From positions 12,572,697 through 12,636,696 of the forward strand of contig NC_092261.1 of assembly GCF_036320965.1 (NCBI RefSeq): a stretch of DNA of 64,000 bases. The letters are read 5' to 3'. Source of the stretch: Panulirus ornatus. Taxonomy: Eukaryota; Arthropoda; Malacostraca; Decapoda; Palinuridae. The notes beneath the pieces were generated by a model that saw only the letters and a program-made list of their open reading frames with translations, searched no databases and had not been told where the DNA came from. A program made the translations under genes and the position numbers. Below are positions 22,087-33,410 of this stretch, one piece after another (the stretch's first letter is position 1; the number at the start of each line of letters is the position of its first letter).

Positions 22087-22166
<80 letters not shown>
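22087..22166. repeat. (TA)n microsatellite at a SINE tail
   Basis: 80 bp of TA repeat directly after the SINE. Confidence 0.98.
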
Positions 22167-22169
<3 letters not shown>

Positions 22170-22620
22170 ATTTGTACAATGACTGCCTTTGCTCCTTAGC
22201 TGTCCTACCTCCTACCACTATGAAGTCTGTCCCAACACACCAGAATTAGTCGTACAATTCTCGTTATTTGATATCTGCCTTTATCTCCTGCTTCTCCACT
22301 GGCTCTTCCCGTGTTCTATTGGAGTTTCTCCCCAGTAATGGGTCTCTGTGTTAATTTACTTCTACTTTATACTGCACTTAGGCAGCAATTTAGTCAAAAG
22401 GCGTGACAGTTAAATTAATCAGCAGAGATGCTTGTAATTGCACTTAGCGTTTCTCTTCACGTTCATTACATACCATAAATGGGGGGCGAAAAAAATACTT
22501 GATTGAGTCGTCCTCTCGGGAATAAAATGCGTAGATATTGCACCAGATAATTCACAGCGAACAAGGAGCAATGGTCCGTTAGATTAAACAAGCTGGAATT
22601 TCAGTAAATCTCCAAGAATC
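22167..22620. other. Unique DNA
   Basis: Nothing recognisable. Confidence 0.5.
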
Positions 22621-23120
22621 CCTCTCTGTCCAACCCCTTTCGCCCCACCTTGTTACCTTCCCTTCATTTCCCCTCCCTCACTCCCTGCCAACTTGAGACT
22701 CTCCTTCTCCACTGCCTCACTCTCTCTTTCCCTCCTTCCCTCCCTGCTTGGCACTCTCCTTCTCCACTGCTTCACACTTTCTCTCTCTCTCTTCTTCTCC
22801 ACCCGTTCCATCCGTCACTTCTGTCTTTGCTACATACATTATCCATCTCTTCCATTTGCAGCTTCCCTCGTCATTTCACACCTTTCCTACACCTCGCAGC
22901 CTCCTGCCCTACCTCGGTGTCCACCCTCTATCCTTCCTTACCTGAGCAGCCTATCCTACCAGCCTCATCACTTACTTCTCTTTTCCATCTGCTTTCCTAT
23001 ACCTTTCTATCCAGCAATCCTTCTTGATCTTGTGGCCCCAACTCTCTACACACCTTCACCTACCTCACGTCCTATCTTCTCAGTCCACTTGCTTGCCTCT
23101 TTGATCCACTACCTTTTATC
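22621..23120. repeat. Pyrimidine-biased block with an internal ~60-bp duplication
   Basis: The plus strand is mostly C and T for about 500 bp. GGCACTCTCCTTCTCCACTG near 22750 repeats GAGACTCTCCTTCTCCACTG near 22696. The scarcity of A and G removes stop codons, so three overlapping frames (up to 153 codons, S/P/L-rich) are open. No domain is recognisable. Confidence 0.6.
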
Positions 23121-23499
23121 ATATTGGATAATAACTTTCTCTTTTACGAACTGACTCCATTGGTAACATAATGGCATGTCATTTCCAAACAATTACCAGC
23201 TGAATGCGACCGTATAACAAGCGTTAGTATAATGACCCACACATCTCATCTGTAATGACGGAGTTCGCTCCAATGACCAAACTATAAAGCTTTCGACGAA
23301 TTAAAGTTACATTCTTCAAGTTATTCCTCTGCTCCACAGGGCAGTCGTGGTTCAAAAGCAAAAGCTGTTGAGGGGAACGTCCTCCATTCATCTTCTGGTT
23401 CCATTCCAACCAGCAAGTCTGACAACAGCACGATTGAGTATGTCTGCCTCGCGTGCCGGTCTTACAGCCACCGTGAACTAGTTAAGGAGGACCACAGAC
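23121..23499. other. Unique DNA
   Basis: Nothing recognisable. Confidence 0.5.
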
Positions 23500-23690
23500 C
23501 ACAAAGTAAGGTGTAGTGATCATCTGAATGATGACAAGTCATAACCGACTGTGTCATTAAGGTCAGAGCACTGGTTCGAATCCTGGTTGGGGCAGCCGGT
23601 ACACAGTTATCCCAAGTGTTCATCCTCCTATACGACGTGGTCGATAAATTGGGTTGCCCCTGCCACTTCAGCTAACAAGGAAAAAAGTCG
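23500..23690 (+). mobile_element. tRNA-derived SINE
   Basis: A perfect B box, GGTTCGAATCC, lies at 23573-23583 with an A-box-like GGTGTAGTGATC about 60 bp upstream. The body reads GTGTTCATCCTCCTATACGA, GGTCGATAAATTGGGTTGCC. The GGTTGCCCCT end is shared with the copy at 54028-54165, suggesting a subfamily. Confidence 0.72.
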
Positions 23691-23904
23691 CTAATGTATA
23701 ATACAAATTCGTCGGAAACTCCCACATCAAAACAAATAAAAAAAATCACATCTATAAAAACAAATAAACAAAAAAAAATTAGAAAAATCCTTATTTTCTT
23801 CCTCTGGTTATCATCTGATCTATGTTTTCACTGTTATGCAAAAAAAAAAAAAAATTAAACCAAAGCATCACCTTCCCCGCCACCATCTCATTCTCATTCT
23901 TGGA

Positions 23905-24073
23905 GGGAGACGCCATGACAGGGTGAGTGAGTGTTGTGTTTATCTCCCACCCAGGGTAATGTAATCAGACACAACCTCCTTCACCACACACACCTCTGCT
24001 GACAGCAGCTGAAGTGTGTTGGAACTCCTTGAGTAGACGAGCAGGAGTGCTGTATCCAAAGAGCGAGGCTGTG

Positions 24074-24076
<3 letters not shown>
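23905..24076. repeat. Unnamed dispersed repeat, copy 1
   Basis: AGGGTAATGTAATCAGACAC with flanking GTGAGTGAGTG, CTCCC and CACAC blocks aligns over about 150 bp with 47305-47485. It runs into (TA)n at 24077. No coding frame and no tRNA promoter are visible, so its class is unknown. Confidence 0.75.

Positions 24077-24144
<68 letters not shown>
24077..24144. repeat. (TA)n microsatellite
   Basis: 68 bp of TA repeat at the end of the unnamed repeat. Confidence 0.98.
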
Positions 24145-24147
<3 letters not shown>

Positions 24148-26142
24148 GAGTATGTAGAATTTCTGATATTCTTCTTTTGTTATTGACAAATCAGTGAGCT
24201 GCAATGCTTTAAATTGTTTCGATTTTCCAGTACTCTTTCCCTTTTGGGTTTCGTGCCTCCCTAGGATCACACATTCAGGGGTTCCGCAAGCCTCCAGGCT
24301 ACACATTACTCAGTATCAGGGACCGGGGCAGACTCCTCTGAAGCGAGAAGTTCTTTGACAAGTGTGTAGACTGTACACCACGTTCCCTCAACTGAGCCTA
24401 GCCAGAGGTAACGCTGCGCTCAAGGTGCGACCCTCAAGCAAATGGAGTTCGACCCCACTTTGACCCGAGATTAACATATTAAGCGGAGGAATCAATAACA
24501 ATGCAAATTTCCGCTTACCCCTCTTAACTAATTGGTATTCCCTGTGATGGGGGCTGTCAATATGCCTCTGTCAACAGTATATAAACGTAACTGGGTTCCA
24601 TAAAGCGACCTTTAATGACGACGCGTTGGGAACTACCTGCCATACTGGGGTCCATAATAGAACGGTTACTTCAGTTTCACGACCATTCCCACCTTGCTAA
24701 TGATGTGGAGATTTTACGTCGTCCGTCGTGATCCTGTAGCAGGCCTGACATGACCTGGTAAGGAGATCGAAGACTGTGGTATTACATGATCCAGGTACTC
24801 GTTCCTGAGGACCTACTGAGGATAAGGAGCGTGTAGGACTACGTGATCCTTATCACATGTCTCAAGGCCCTGCAGGTAGCGCTTGGGATTTCCTTACGGT
24901 CAGTTCATCCTGATCATCTTATGCATGGACCCATCAGCACAGCTGGTGGAGCAACACTCCATACTGGAGAGGACAGCCTCGACCAGCAGCTTGAGGGAAT
25001 GATACGGAACCGCAGGTGTCAATTGAAACTCGGTCTGCCTTCTGGTGTAATGGAACCTCAGCCAGGGGTCTTGAATCTAGACCCTGACTGAGGTTCTATC
25101 TAGACTCTAGCTGGTACTGATGATACCAATGACGAAAGGGGGAATACATCATCATGATGCACGTACCCTTCATCTTACACTGAGGAACCTGAGACAGACA
25201 CCGACAGTCAATGTTATTTTGGTGTACCACTTGATCTTCCATTGTGCCATAGATGAATGGGTGTCACTAGCGAATGAAACTAAAGATTATTCTCTATGAT
25301 GTCTCCACCAACCAGATCCGAGATCCCAGCTGTGGCATGATGAGCACATAGGTCGTAACCTAGAGGACCATCACGTTCACCAAGAGCAACAGCCTTAGAT
25401 ACACAAGTCAAAGGGAATACCGTCCAAAAGCCATGAATGGTGCAAGCAGATAGCACAGTCAGGAAGATTATATTAGTATATGCTTCATATGAAAACAATA
25501 CATTTGTTTAACTTTACTCTTAACATCAAAGGGGTCTAGATGAAGAGGACTATGGCGAGTGAAGGCTCTCCCCCTAAAATGAATTTTCAGGATGAGAACC
25601 TCTGTAAAATATCTATTCATTTCTACTATTAATTTTAGCCTTTGTTAGGTGTACCTGTCTAACAAACTACATGTTTAGCAAGGACGTTGGAAACCCCTAG
25701 GCAACCAGCTACCAGAAGAGCACATTTACCAATAACGTATATACTTAAAGAGGCAAGGCAATAACAACTGCGAGATACAGTCGACATTAAGGAATCTAAG
25801 CAAGTTTCTCCATAAGGTAATGATCCTGCAAACATCAGCCTTTTTCATGAGCTCTTCACTTCTGATGAAGTCCCATCATCTATACTAAATAAAAACAAAA
25901 AATAATATCCATTCAAGACTAACCTAACAACAGTATCGTATTCACGTATATCTGGCCAGCTTAGAGGTATATAGATTGCACAATCATCTATACTATTTTG
26001 TTGAAGTGATCTTGGAACACGAAGACTGTAAAGGATAAAGATTTTCATTTGTTGATATCAAAATGAAACTCCTTAAGTCGATGCTCGTCTGCGTTCATAA
26101 AGCTACTGCTAAGTCGTCTCGTAGAGCTGGTCATGATGGGAT

Positions 26143-26143
<1 letters not shown>
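24145..26143. other. Two kilobases of unique DNA
   Basis: This is one of the least repetitive stretches. An 82-codon plus frame (24843-25091) has no recognised motif. No convincing splice-bounded exon was found. Confidence 0.55.

Positions 26144-26192
<49 letters not shown>
26144..26192. repeat. (GT)n microsatellite
   Basis: 49 bp of GT repeat. Confidence 0.98.
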
Positions 26193-26195
<3 letters not shown>

Positions 26196-26352
26196 GTGGC
26201 TCAACCACAGTCCCTCGAGTCTAGGGAGGCAGAGGGCGTGACGCAGTCAAAGCCACCCTGAGCCAACAGTGTCCCCCAGACCCCAATATTACAGGCGGCT
26301 TACCCCTTCAAGAAGGGACCGACGAAGTGAACCATTCTGCTCCGTTCGTGTA

Positions 26353-26354
<2 letters not shown>

Positions 26355-26413
<59 letters not shown>
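26355..26413. repeat. (CT)n microsatellite
   Basis: About 59 bp of CT repeat. Confidence 0.98.
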
Positions 26414-26416
<3 letters not shown>

Positions 26417-26461
26417 AATTAAGTAATTAAGTACTGTCTGGCAGGTAGCAGCTGGTAGGCT

Positions 26462-26483
26462 GGCAGCCACCGACCAGAGAGGA
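26462..26483. repeat. Isolated single unit of the 484-866 minisatellite
   Basis: GGCAGCCACCGACCAGAGAG matches the 20-bp unit found 26 kb upstream and stands alone here. Confidence 0.6.
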
Positions 26484-26782
26484 GTATGACCGATATTACT
26501 CACCCTAGTTGGTATCAGGAGATCTAGCAGCGGCTGCGCGAAATGAGCACCTCACTTTAGCGGCTGTCAAGTGTCACTCCTTTGGCCCAAGTAACCCTTT
26601 TCGTTCTGGCTCCCCCTTACGTGGGCTGCTGGCTCTCAGTGTACTGACAGACAGACTATATCTCCATCTCACTTAACGCTCGACAACATGTCATTTACAA
26701 GACTTGTTCTTCGTTGCTGTACATCTTCCAGCGGTGAGTGCTACGCGGTAGCCTTGCCTTTTCAGCCAAATCTCATCGTTCG

Positions 26783-26785
<3 letters not shown>

Positions 26786-26825
<40 letters not shown>
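26786..26825. repeat. (CT)n microsatellite
   Basis: About 40 bp of CT repeat. Confidence 0.97.
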
Positions 26826-26828
<3 letters not shown>

Positions 26829-27002
26829 CCAGGACCCATTTGGGATTCCAGCAAACCCTCTTAAGGGAGTAGGCCTGGAACACACTGCCTCTGTCCTCCC
26901 CCCACCTCCATTCCTTCCGTCCGATCGTCCCTGCTCCCTCTCCATCCTCCTGCCGCCCACCCCCACTGAAAACACCTGACCTGACCCAGAGGCAAATCAC
27001 TT

Positions 27003-27352
27003 CAGTTACATCGGGTTACTGGTGCTCTGTCTCAGGTTAATGGTGCGTTACTCTGTGTTCCTGGTGCTCTGTCTCAGGTTAATGGCGCGTTACTCTCTGT
27101 TTCTGGTGCTCTGTCTCAGGTTAATGGTGCCTTACTCTCTGTTTCTGGTGCTCTGTCTCTATCTCAGGTTAATGGTGCGTTACTCTCTGTTTCTGGTGCT
27201 CTGTCTCAGGTTAATGGTGCGTTACTCTCTGTTTCTGGTGCTCTGTCTCAGGTTAATGGTGCGTTACTCTGTGTTCCTGGTGCTCTGTCTCAGGTTAATG
27301 GTGCTTTACAATCTCTGTTCCTGGTGCTCTGTCTCAGGTCAGTGGTGAGTTA
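27003..27352. repeat. 42-bp minisatellite, about 8 units
   Basis: Units read GGTTAATGGTGCGTTACTCT then CTGTTTCTGGTGCTCTGTCTCA. One copy has a 6-bp CTATCT insertion. The unit equals 14 codons, so one plus frame stays open and predicts a 14-residue repeat (LCLRLMVRYSLFLV). I treat this as a minisatellite, not a gene. Confidence 0.95.
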
Positions 27353-27840
27353 CACCGTGATACGAGTGCATTGTCTCGCCGTGCCTACTCCTCCTCCTCT
27401 CGCGCTATCTCATTATACACCGCTAATGAATGATAGAAAGTTTGCCAATACAGAGACGACCACTAGACAACCGCTGTTGAAACCACAGTCGCGAGCGTCA
27501 GATACCATTCGTGTGTGTGTGTGAGGAGAGGAGAAGGACATCAGTGTGGTAGGTTACATCCAGTTGCGGCAGAAGGCAAACTCGCCCGACTGACTATAAG
27601 TGTGTTGAGTCATACTCGAAAACCCGTCTGTGATTGAAGTGATATCCTAAGGCTGTTGTTGAATGCCATAGTTCCCATCTAAACTCGACCCTATGACGAA
27701 ACGCCAAGGTTGGCCCCTCAACTGTCCAACTTGGTCTCTTGCTTCAAGATACCAGACGACCTATATATATGGCACCAGCTGAGCTGGTCTATGTGGAAGT
27801 GAATATGACACCATCCTAAGCGTCACGTCACGAGTCAAAT

Positions 27841-27841
<1 letters not shown>
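27353..27841. other. Unique DNA
   Basis: Nothing recognisable. Confidence 0.5.

Positions 27842-27891
<50 letters not shown>
27842..27891. repeat. (CT)n microsatellite
   Basis: About 50 bp of CT repeat. Confidence 0.98.
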
Positions 27892-27893
<2 letters not shown>

Positions 27894-28011
27894 CTTTACC
27901 GTGGCTGCACAACTTTACCCAACTCGTAGAGCTACCCAAGTCTGACCAAGAATAAACTCAGCATCAGTCGAAAAACATATGATGATTCGAAAAAAAAGAA
28001 AAAGAAAACGA

Positions 28012-28015
<4 letters not shown>

Positions 28016-28097
<82 letters not shown>
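28016..28097. repeat. (TA)n microsatellite
   Basis: TA repeat with one CA interruption near 28079. Confidence 0.97.
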
Positions 28098-28099
<2 letters not shown>

Positions 28100-28427
28100 T
28101 GTATTTTCTAATGAGCTCTTTGTTTTCCCTTCTGTCTCTTCAGCGCCCTTAGCCTCACACGGAGCATTCACACGCGGACACTTCTGAGAACACAGGAGAC
28201 AACAACAAGCTGGCTTCAGGGAATGGTGAAAATAATATTAATGATACAGAAAACAATGATGAGGAAGCTCAAATACCGACGACGCGGGGAACATCTGGCA
28301 GAGACGTCGGGTAAACACATCTCCGTCATTCACCAGCTATGAATTGTTAATTAGTTGGGTCCGTAAGGGCTTTAGCTTTGCCTTTTATCTCTCCTTCCCC
28401 CATAAAAAACTTAGCTGATGCAAGGAG

Positions 28428-28450
28428 TTAGATAGATAGATAGATGGATG

Positions 28451-28536
<86 letters not shown>

Positions 28537-28569
28537 CAGGTAGACACACCAACACACAATATCACATAG

Positions 28570-28603
<34 letters not shown>
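28428..28603. repeat. (GATA)n-(GATG)n-(GA)n, then (CA)n
   Basis: Four-base repeats from 28428 pass into GA to about 28532. After a unique 40 bp comes CA at 28573-28603. Confidence 0.96.
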
Positions 28604-28607
<4 letters not shown>

Positions 28608-28737
28608 CAGTGATGATAATTTCGTTCACGATGAAAACTTCCCTTTGAGTGTTGGAACCTGGCGTCATCTGCACAAGGTGACCAGGTCTGAGGGCCGAGG
28701 GGAAGTTGCCCACCAAAAAAAAAAAGAAAAATATACG

Positions 28738-28880
28738 TATAACATGTGACCTGCCTCAGTTATGTGCTCACACCTCTGACGGTGCCACTATATGTGACCT
28801 GCCTTATGTCTTCCGACCTCTGACGGTGCCACAATATGTGACCTGCCTTGCGTGTTCAGACGTCTGACGGTGCCTTAAGT
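28738..28880. repeat. ~45-60-bp minisatellite, 3 units
   Basis: Three copies contain ATGTGACCTGCCTTATGT-like sequence followed by CCTCTGACGGTGCC. Spacing shrinks where internal bases are lost. Confidence 0.88.
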
Positions 28881-30072
28881 TAGGTTTCCAGACATTAGAT
28901 GATCCTACAAGAAGAGAACCGAACACTGTGAGTCTCCTGACTGTAGATACAGGTTCAGACTCTACATAGCTTCACTTTTTCTATCCGTTCTTCCTAATCT
29001 AACCTAACCTAACACAATCGGCAGGATGGTATCTAGATTTCATCGTCGTCTTCCTCCATCGTCCAAATGACGTTAAAACATCCACTGTGTTGATTGGAAT
29101 CCATCCACAAGATTCCCTCTTTGCCTCCGGAACTCAATCCTACGTTTAGATCACACTTGACAAGGCCCTTCAACCAGGCACAAAATCCACCTCTCACAGA
29201 GTCCTGATTGAGCAACTCTTCAGGGAACGTGAAATTTCTCTGTTGCGCACATCCCCACAAAAATCTCTGATTCCGTATCTGTCGCCGGAACACCAATTTA
29301 GGACGCTCTGTATACAACAGCCTTGGCTCCTGAGTCCACATGGCTGACCATTTATGAAATAAATGATAAAAGAAAAATGGTACATCGAGCTCCATTTCAC
29401 TCCAGAGGATATTAAATGGCAACTCGGTCTGCTCTGGGAAATATCATTACATTTACCGAATCATTGCTGTGGCGTTACCCAGGGTGAAGTAGGAGATTAA
29501 GGTATTGAATAACCTACAATGGTCAGGGCACTGTCCAAATTACAGTATACAGAATGACTCTGATCATTTAAGGTCTCATGGTCCAACTTCGTAGCACCTT
29601 GGAGACTTATGGCCATAAGTAACATAACAGAAGGACTAAAGTATGAAGTATTATTGCGGCTGTGTGAGCCAAGGCTTGGCTACGTTGCTTCCTAAGATCT
29701 TAGGTTATTTGCTCCAGTCAGGGACAACATTTTCTTATAAGAGAAAAAGGAGGAAGCAAATGAAAATTGGAGAGACTAAGTAAAAGAAAAAAAAAAGGTA
29801 AGAGAAATCTTAAAAGTGAAGTGAAATCTTCAAAGTGAAATCTTAAAAGAGGATGAGAAAGGAGATACGGAATATATAATAAGATGATATGAAATCTGAG
29901 GGGTTCACACATGACGAGTCACAAAGTAAATCCAGCAGTCCTTAAATGGAAGAGTATTGGACGAATGTGGGTCATCATCATCACATGCAACCCTCACACG
30001 TTCCTCAACATACCCGACAATTAGGCAGTATACATACAGCTTGTACAGACACAGAGAAATGACCCACGAGAG

Positions 30073-30074
<2 letters not shown>
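28881..30074. other. Unique DNA holding one open candidate exon
   Basis: No simple repeat of note is present. The candidate open segment at 29033-29443 is listed separately. Two CCTAA units near 29002 are too short to call telomeric. Confidence 0.5.
29033..29443 (-). CDS. Unrecognised 137-codon open segment, possible terminal exon
   Basis: The minus strand is open from about 29443 to a TAG at 29033. There is no ATG at the 5' end, so if real it would be a downstream exon; TATTTCCCAG at its 5' edge could be a 3' splice site. Composition is not low-complexity. Tryptophan is unusually frequent (about seven residues), and the C-terminus is acidic (TMEEDDDEI). No domain or homologue is recognised. 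In 64 kb several open segments of this size are expected by chance, so I rate it low. Confidence 0.15.
   Translation of the reverse strand, partial: YFPEQTELPFNILWSEMELDVPFFFYHLFHKWSAMWTQEPRLLYTERPKLVFRRQIRNQRFLWGCAQQRNFTFPEELLNQDSVRGGFCAWLKGLVKCDLNVGLSSGGKEGILWMDSNQHSGCFNVIWTMEEDDDEI

Positions 30075-30162
<88 letters not shown>
30075..30162. repeat. (GA)n microsatellite
   Basis: About 88 bp of GA repeat. Confidence 0.98.
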
Positions 30163-30165
<3 letters not shown>

Positions 30166-30624
30166 ATTGAGGAACTATTCGTTTGGGAAAATGTCCGACA
30201 TAAGGAGCTTGAGACACACCTGGAGGCGGCGGAGGTACTCGACCATAACTTCAGCAGGTAATAGCAGCAAGGGGGAGAGACAGAGCAACTGGGAGTGGTC
30301 AAAAAGTTTAAAGTGGAGCAGTCTGACGAGGCTTGGTGGACTGTGTGATGGTGAAGTGAATTAGCCACAGGGAAGAGGATCCTGTCTTAGAAGAATCAAA
30401 CCTGGCCTTATATATGGACATTTACGATTGAGAAGCCAGTGGATCTGAAGACAATTAATTAACTACCCTATTTGGCAGAGGACTGTGTATCAATATCTCG
30501 TAAAAAATACTGAATGCGAATACTAACATGATAAAAATGGCTGCATTTAGAAAGACATGATTCATGATATGAAATCCATTGATTAGGTGAAGAGAGTCCT
30601 TTTGGGGTTCAGGACTCCAAACAT
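30163..30624. other. Unique DNA
   Basis: Nothing recognisable. Confidence 0.5.
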
Positions 30625-30800
30625 TGTTCGCAGTTTTCCGCTACAGCGAAGTAGCGCCAAGAACAGACGAAGTAATGGCCACATTCGCTCACATCTATCC
30701 TCCATCTGTCTTGTGCAAAGCACCAAAACCTCAACCCTCTCTATCCACAGCCAGGCCCCCACAATATGCCTTTATCTATTCATTTGTTTAACTATCCATT
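30625..30800 (-). mobile_element. RTE-type LINE 3' fragment, antisense
   Basis: TTTTCCGCTACAGCGAAGTA, AACAGACGAAGTAATGGCCA and ACAGCCAGGCCCCCACA are collinear with 21120-21250 (GCATAACGAGGTAGCGC, GAAGAACAGCTTCATTC, CTACAGCCAAGCTC). It therefore represents the same LINE 3' end in the same orientation. Confidence 0.65.
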
Positions 30801-31314
30801 TATTTTCCTATCCCTCTCGCTCTTATTGTATTCTCTTCTTTCATCCAAAAAAGTTGAAATTACAGGACCTCATGACTTACGTAAAAGGTAGACCTTCAGT
30901 AGACTACGTCATCATTTATTGTCTTTCGTTGCGGTATTTTCACCTGAAAAGTATACGTCATGAAACGCCGATAAAGCGCCCTGCCTCATCACTGTGGTAT
31001 GGCTCCCAGGCCTTATGTTCACTACCGCCATATTCATCATCTCTAAAGCTGGGACTCCCTAGCAACTCTTCACCAAGCTGTATGATAACTAACTACCAGC
31101 TCGGAGGTAGTCATCACCAGACACCTGGACTAATGATTGAGGTTAACAGTAACAATCGTGAACCCAAGACGGCATTAACGATCTCTCGATGGTAATTCCT
31201 ACAGAAAAAAAACCTTATGGCGAAACGACAGGTTCTAATCCTGTGTATGTAAGGAAGTTGATGTTGCTGGGGGTACTAGTAGGATTGGACAATGGCCAGT
31301 GGTGGCGTATGGAA

Positions 31315-31319
<5 letters not shown>
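30801..31319. other. Unique DNA
   Basis: A plus frame runs to 31195 without a recognisable domain. AGGTTCTAATCC at 31230-31241 resembles a tRNA B box but has no A box or SINE body. Confidence 0.5.
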
Positions 31320-31399
<80 letters not shown>

Positions 31400-31400
31400 C
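31320..31400. repeat. (GA)n microsatellite
   Basis: AG repeat to 31388, then GGAGAGAGAGAC. Confidence 0.97.
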
Positions 31401-31488
31401 TGGGTAAAGTGAGCTTGGTGATATACACGATAAGTTCCCCCCAAAGCGGCTTCCTACACTAAGGCCATGGCAACCGTTACAGCCGCAA

Positions 31489-32110
31489 GTGTCTCCACTT
31501 ATCTTTTTTCTCCCCTCCTCCCTCCCCGCTGCTGCCCTTGCTTCCCCCATCTATAAAAGGTCTTCAAGATACTGCGGTGGGCAACTATTGACTTGCAAAT
31601 ACTCCGGCTCTTCAAAATTTTCGAGGGAAGCCCCGTTGGGCAAACTTTGGAAACTCATTCCTGCATTTTATGGTAAAAATCTTCAACGGATGACCGAAGG
31701 AAGTAGTCGGAGAGCTTTAGGGGAAATGGAGGACTTTGCAGCTGTAAGTTTCCAGCCAGAGAATGAGGCCACTGGAGAGAACACAGCCGGAAGTTTTACC
31801 GGCGTCTGTGGCAGCTGCCAGGGAAGTTATTCCCAGAGAGCCGCTGCAAATAGCGGGGCAGGAGTGTCAGGGAAGGTTTACGTTACAGTCTGTCTGGGCG
31901 TATATTAGCGAGGTGTGGCACAAATACTGGACCAGACAGACACACACACACGCGCGCGCTCACCCAGCCTCCCTCTCCTCCCCACACCTCCATCCCCTAC
32001 CCCCAAAAAAATGGTATGGCGAAGTGTGTCACTGTCTGGCAAGGCACTCTATGTACGAGGGGGGAATAAAGAAGTATGGTTCCAGCTGGGGGTAAGTCTG
32101 TTATTGACTG
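31489..32110. other. CpG-containing unique block with a 139-codon open segment
   Basis: A plus frame at 31489-31908 is open and not low-complexity after its first 20 residues, but no domain or splice context is convincing. A short (CA)n/(CG)n run follows at 31940-31960. Confidence 0.3.
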
Positions 32111-32339
32111 TTTAGACATTTATAACCGGCTGGGGAGAGTAAGGGAAGAGAGATGATGTGCAGGAGGGTCCAATATGCTACTATATTACCCACCACGTGA
32201 AAATCTCCTCCTTCTCACTGTTCATTAACTCGTGTCTTGAGAGTCATTCCAACTTATCAACTCTCCCGACCATCGCCTTAAAATCTGACTCACTTTTCCT
32301 ACTCAACTGTGTTCTCAGCTTTTCTACTTCAGCAGATAG

Positions 32340-32522
32340 CACACCTCACTTCTGTTACAGAGAATTGGCCGCTGGTGTACCTTCGTCACAAGCTAGACCA
32401 CACAATAATAGCCACTGCTAGTGTACCTTCGTCAGTGGCTAAACCACACAAAACTCGTGAAGTCGCTGTTGCTGGACCTCCGTCACTCGTTACACCACAT
32501 ACTATTCGGCAAGCTACCGCCT
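32340..32522. repeat. Degenerate ~60-bp tandem repeat, 3 copies
   Basis: Three copies share TGTACCTTCGTCA or GGACCTCCGTCAC, then GCTA[G/A]ACCACACA-like sequence. They are strongly diverged. Confidence 0.65.
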
Positions 32523-32596
32523 AAGCAACTCAAAGGAGCGCTGTCAAGATATCTATTTCCTCCCTTACATGTTTAAGCTTCGGAGATATCTATCCT

Positions 32597-32613
32597 TGTG
32601 CGTGTGTGTGTGT

Positions 32614-32645
<32 letters not shown>
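32597..32645. repeat. (GT)n microsatellite
   Basis: GT repeat with one GGG interruption. Confidence 0.96.
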
Positions 32646-32648
<3 letters not shown>

Positions 32649-32854
32649 AGTAGACATTTAGAAGAATACGTGTTTGTGTTTATATCTTCACTTTAAGGAC
32701 AGGAAAATCTGTGGTCAGGAATTTCCCCAGAGGAATTCAGACAGATGATCATCGTGTGACGGTAACTCATACCAAATGTTGAGAATCTACTTCTTTACGC
32801 TTACTGTGGCCACCAGGCCATAGAAAAGGTGATCCACAAATGGCCTATTTTCGA

Positions 32855-33025
32855 AAGGGCACGGTGACAATACTCACTGTAGGCCACTGTTAGCCACGGT
32901 GAAAGTAAGACACAGGGTCATCAAGGTCACTGTGGGCCGCAAGTGGCCAAGCAGGGTCACTATGAACCTCGGGTGGCCAGGGTCACTGTGGCCCCGCAGG
33001 TTACCGTGGGCCACGTTTGGTCTGC
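32855..33025. repeat. Degenerate GGTCACTGTGGGCC repeat
   Basis: About five imperfect copies of GGTCACTGTGG followed by GCCGCAAGTGGCC-like sequence, with variable spacing of about 30 bp. Confidence 0.6.
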
Positions 33026-33119
33026 ATCATAACTTGATTTTCTGTGCCATGTCTCGGTGATAGTGTTCCTGGTCCGGTGCTGCTTCGCCTCCTGTCTCAC
33101 TTGTCTCTATTTGAGGCCA

Positions 33120-33410
33120 CAGCTGTCTCCCTCCCGGACCTCCGGCCTCCCCTTCCATCACTGTTCTCTCTCCCTCGGACCTCCTGCCTCCCCCTTCCAT
33201 CACTGCTCTCCCTCACCGACCTCCTGCCTCCTCCTCCATCACTGTTCTCCCCCACGGACCTCCAACCTCACCTCCATCACTCCTCTCCCTCCGAGACCTC
33301 CTGCCTCCCCCTCCATCACTGTTCTCCCCCACAGACCTCAAAACTCACCTCCATCACTCCTCTCCCTCCCAGACCTCCTGCCTCATTTTCACCCCTGTTT
33401 TCCTCCAGGA
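33120..33410. repeat. ~39-bp pyrimidine-rich minisatellite, about 7 units
   Basis: Units read GACCTCCTGCCTCCCCCTCC then ATCACTGTTCTCCCCCACG. The last four form a 78-bp two-unit higher-order repeat. Long frames crossing it are artefacts. Confidence 0.93.

Noticed and set aside
24843..25091. 82-codon plus ORF in unique DNA
   Set aside because: Composition is plausible, but no motif, splice context or relative was found. ORFs of this length are frequent by chance.
28999..29014. (CCTAA)n arthropod telomere repeat
   Set aside because: Only about two to three units are present, and a similar short word occurs near 36270. This is within chance expectation.
31225..31245. tRNA B-box-like AGGTTCTAATCC
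   Set aside because: No A box at the right distance and no SINE body.
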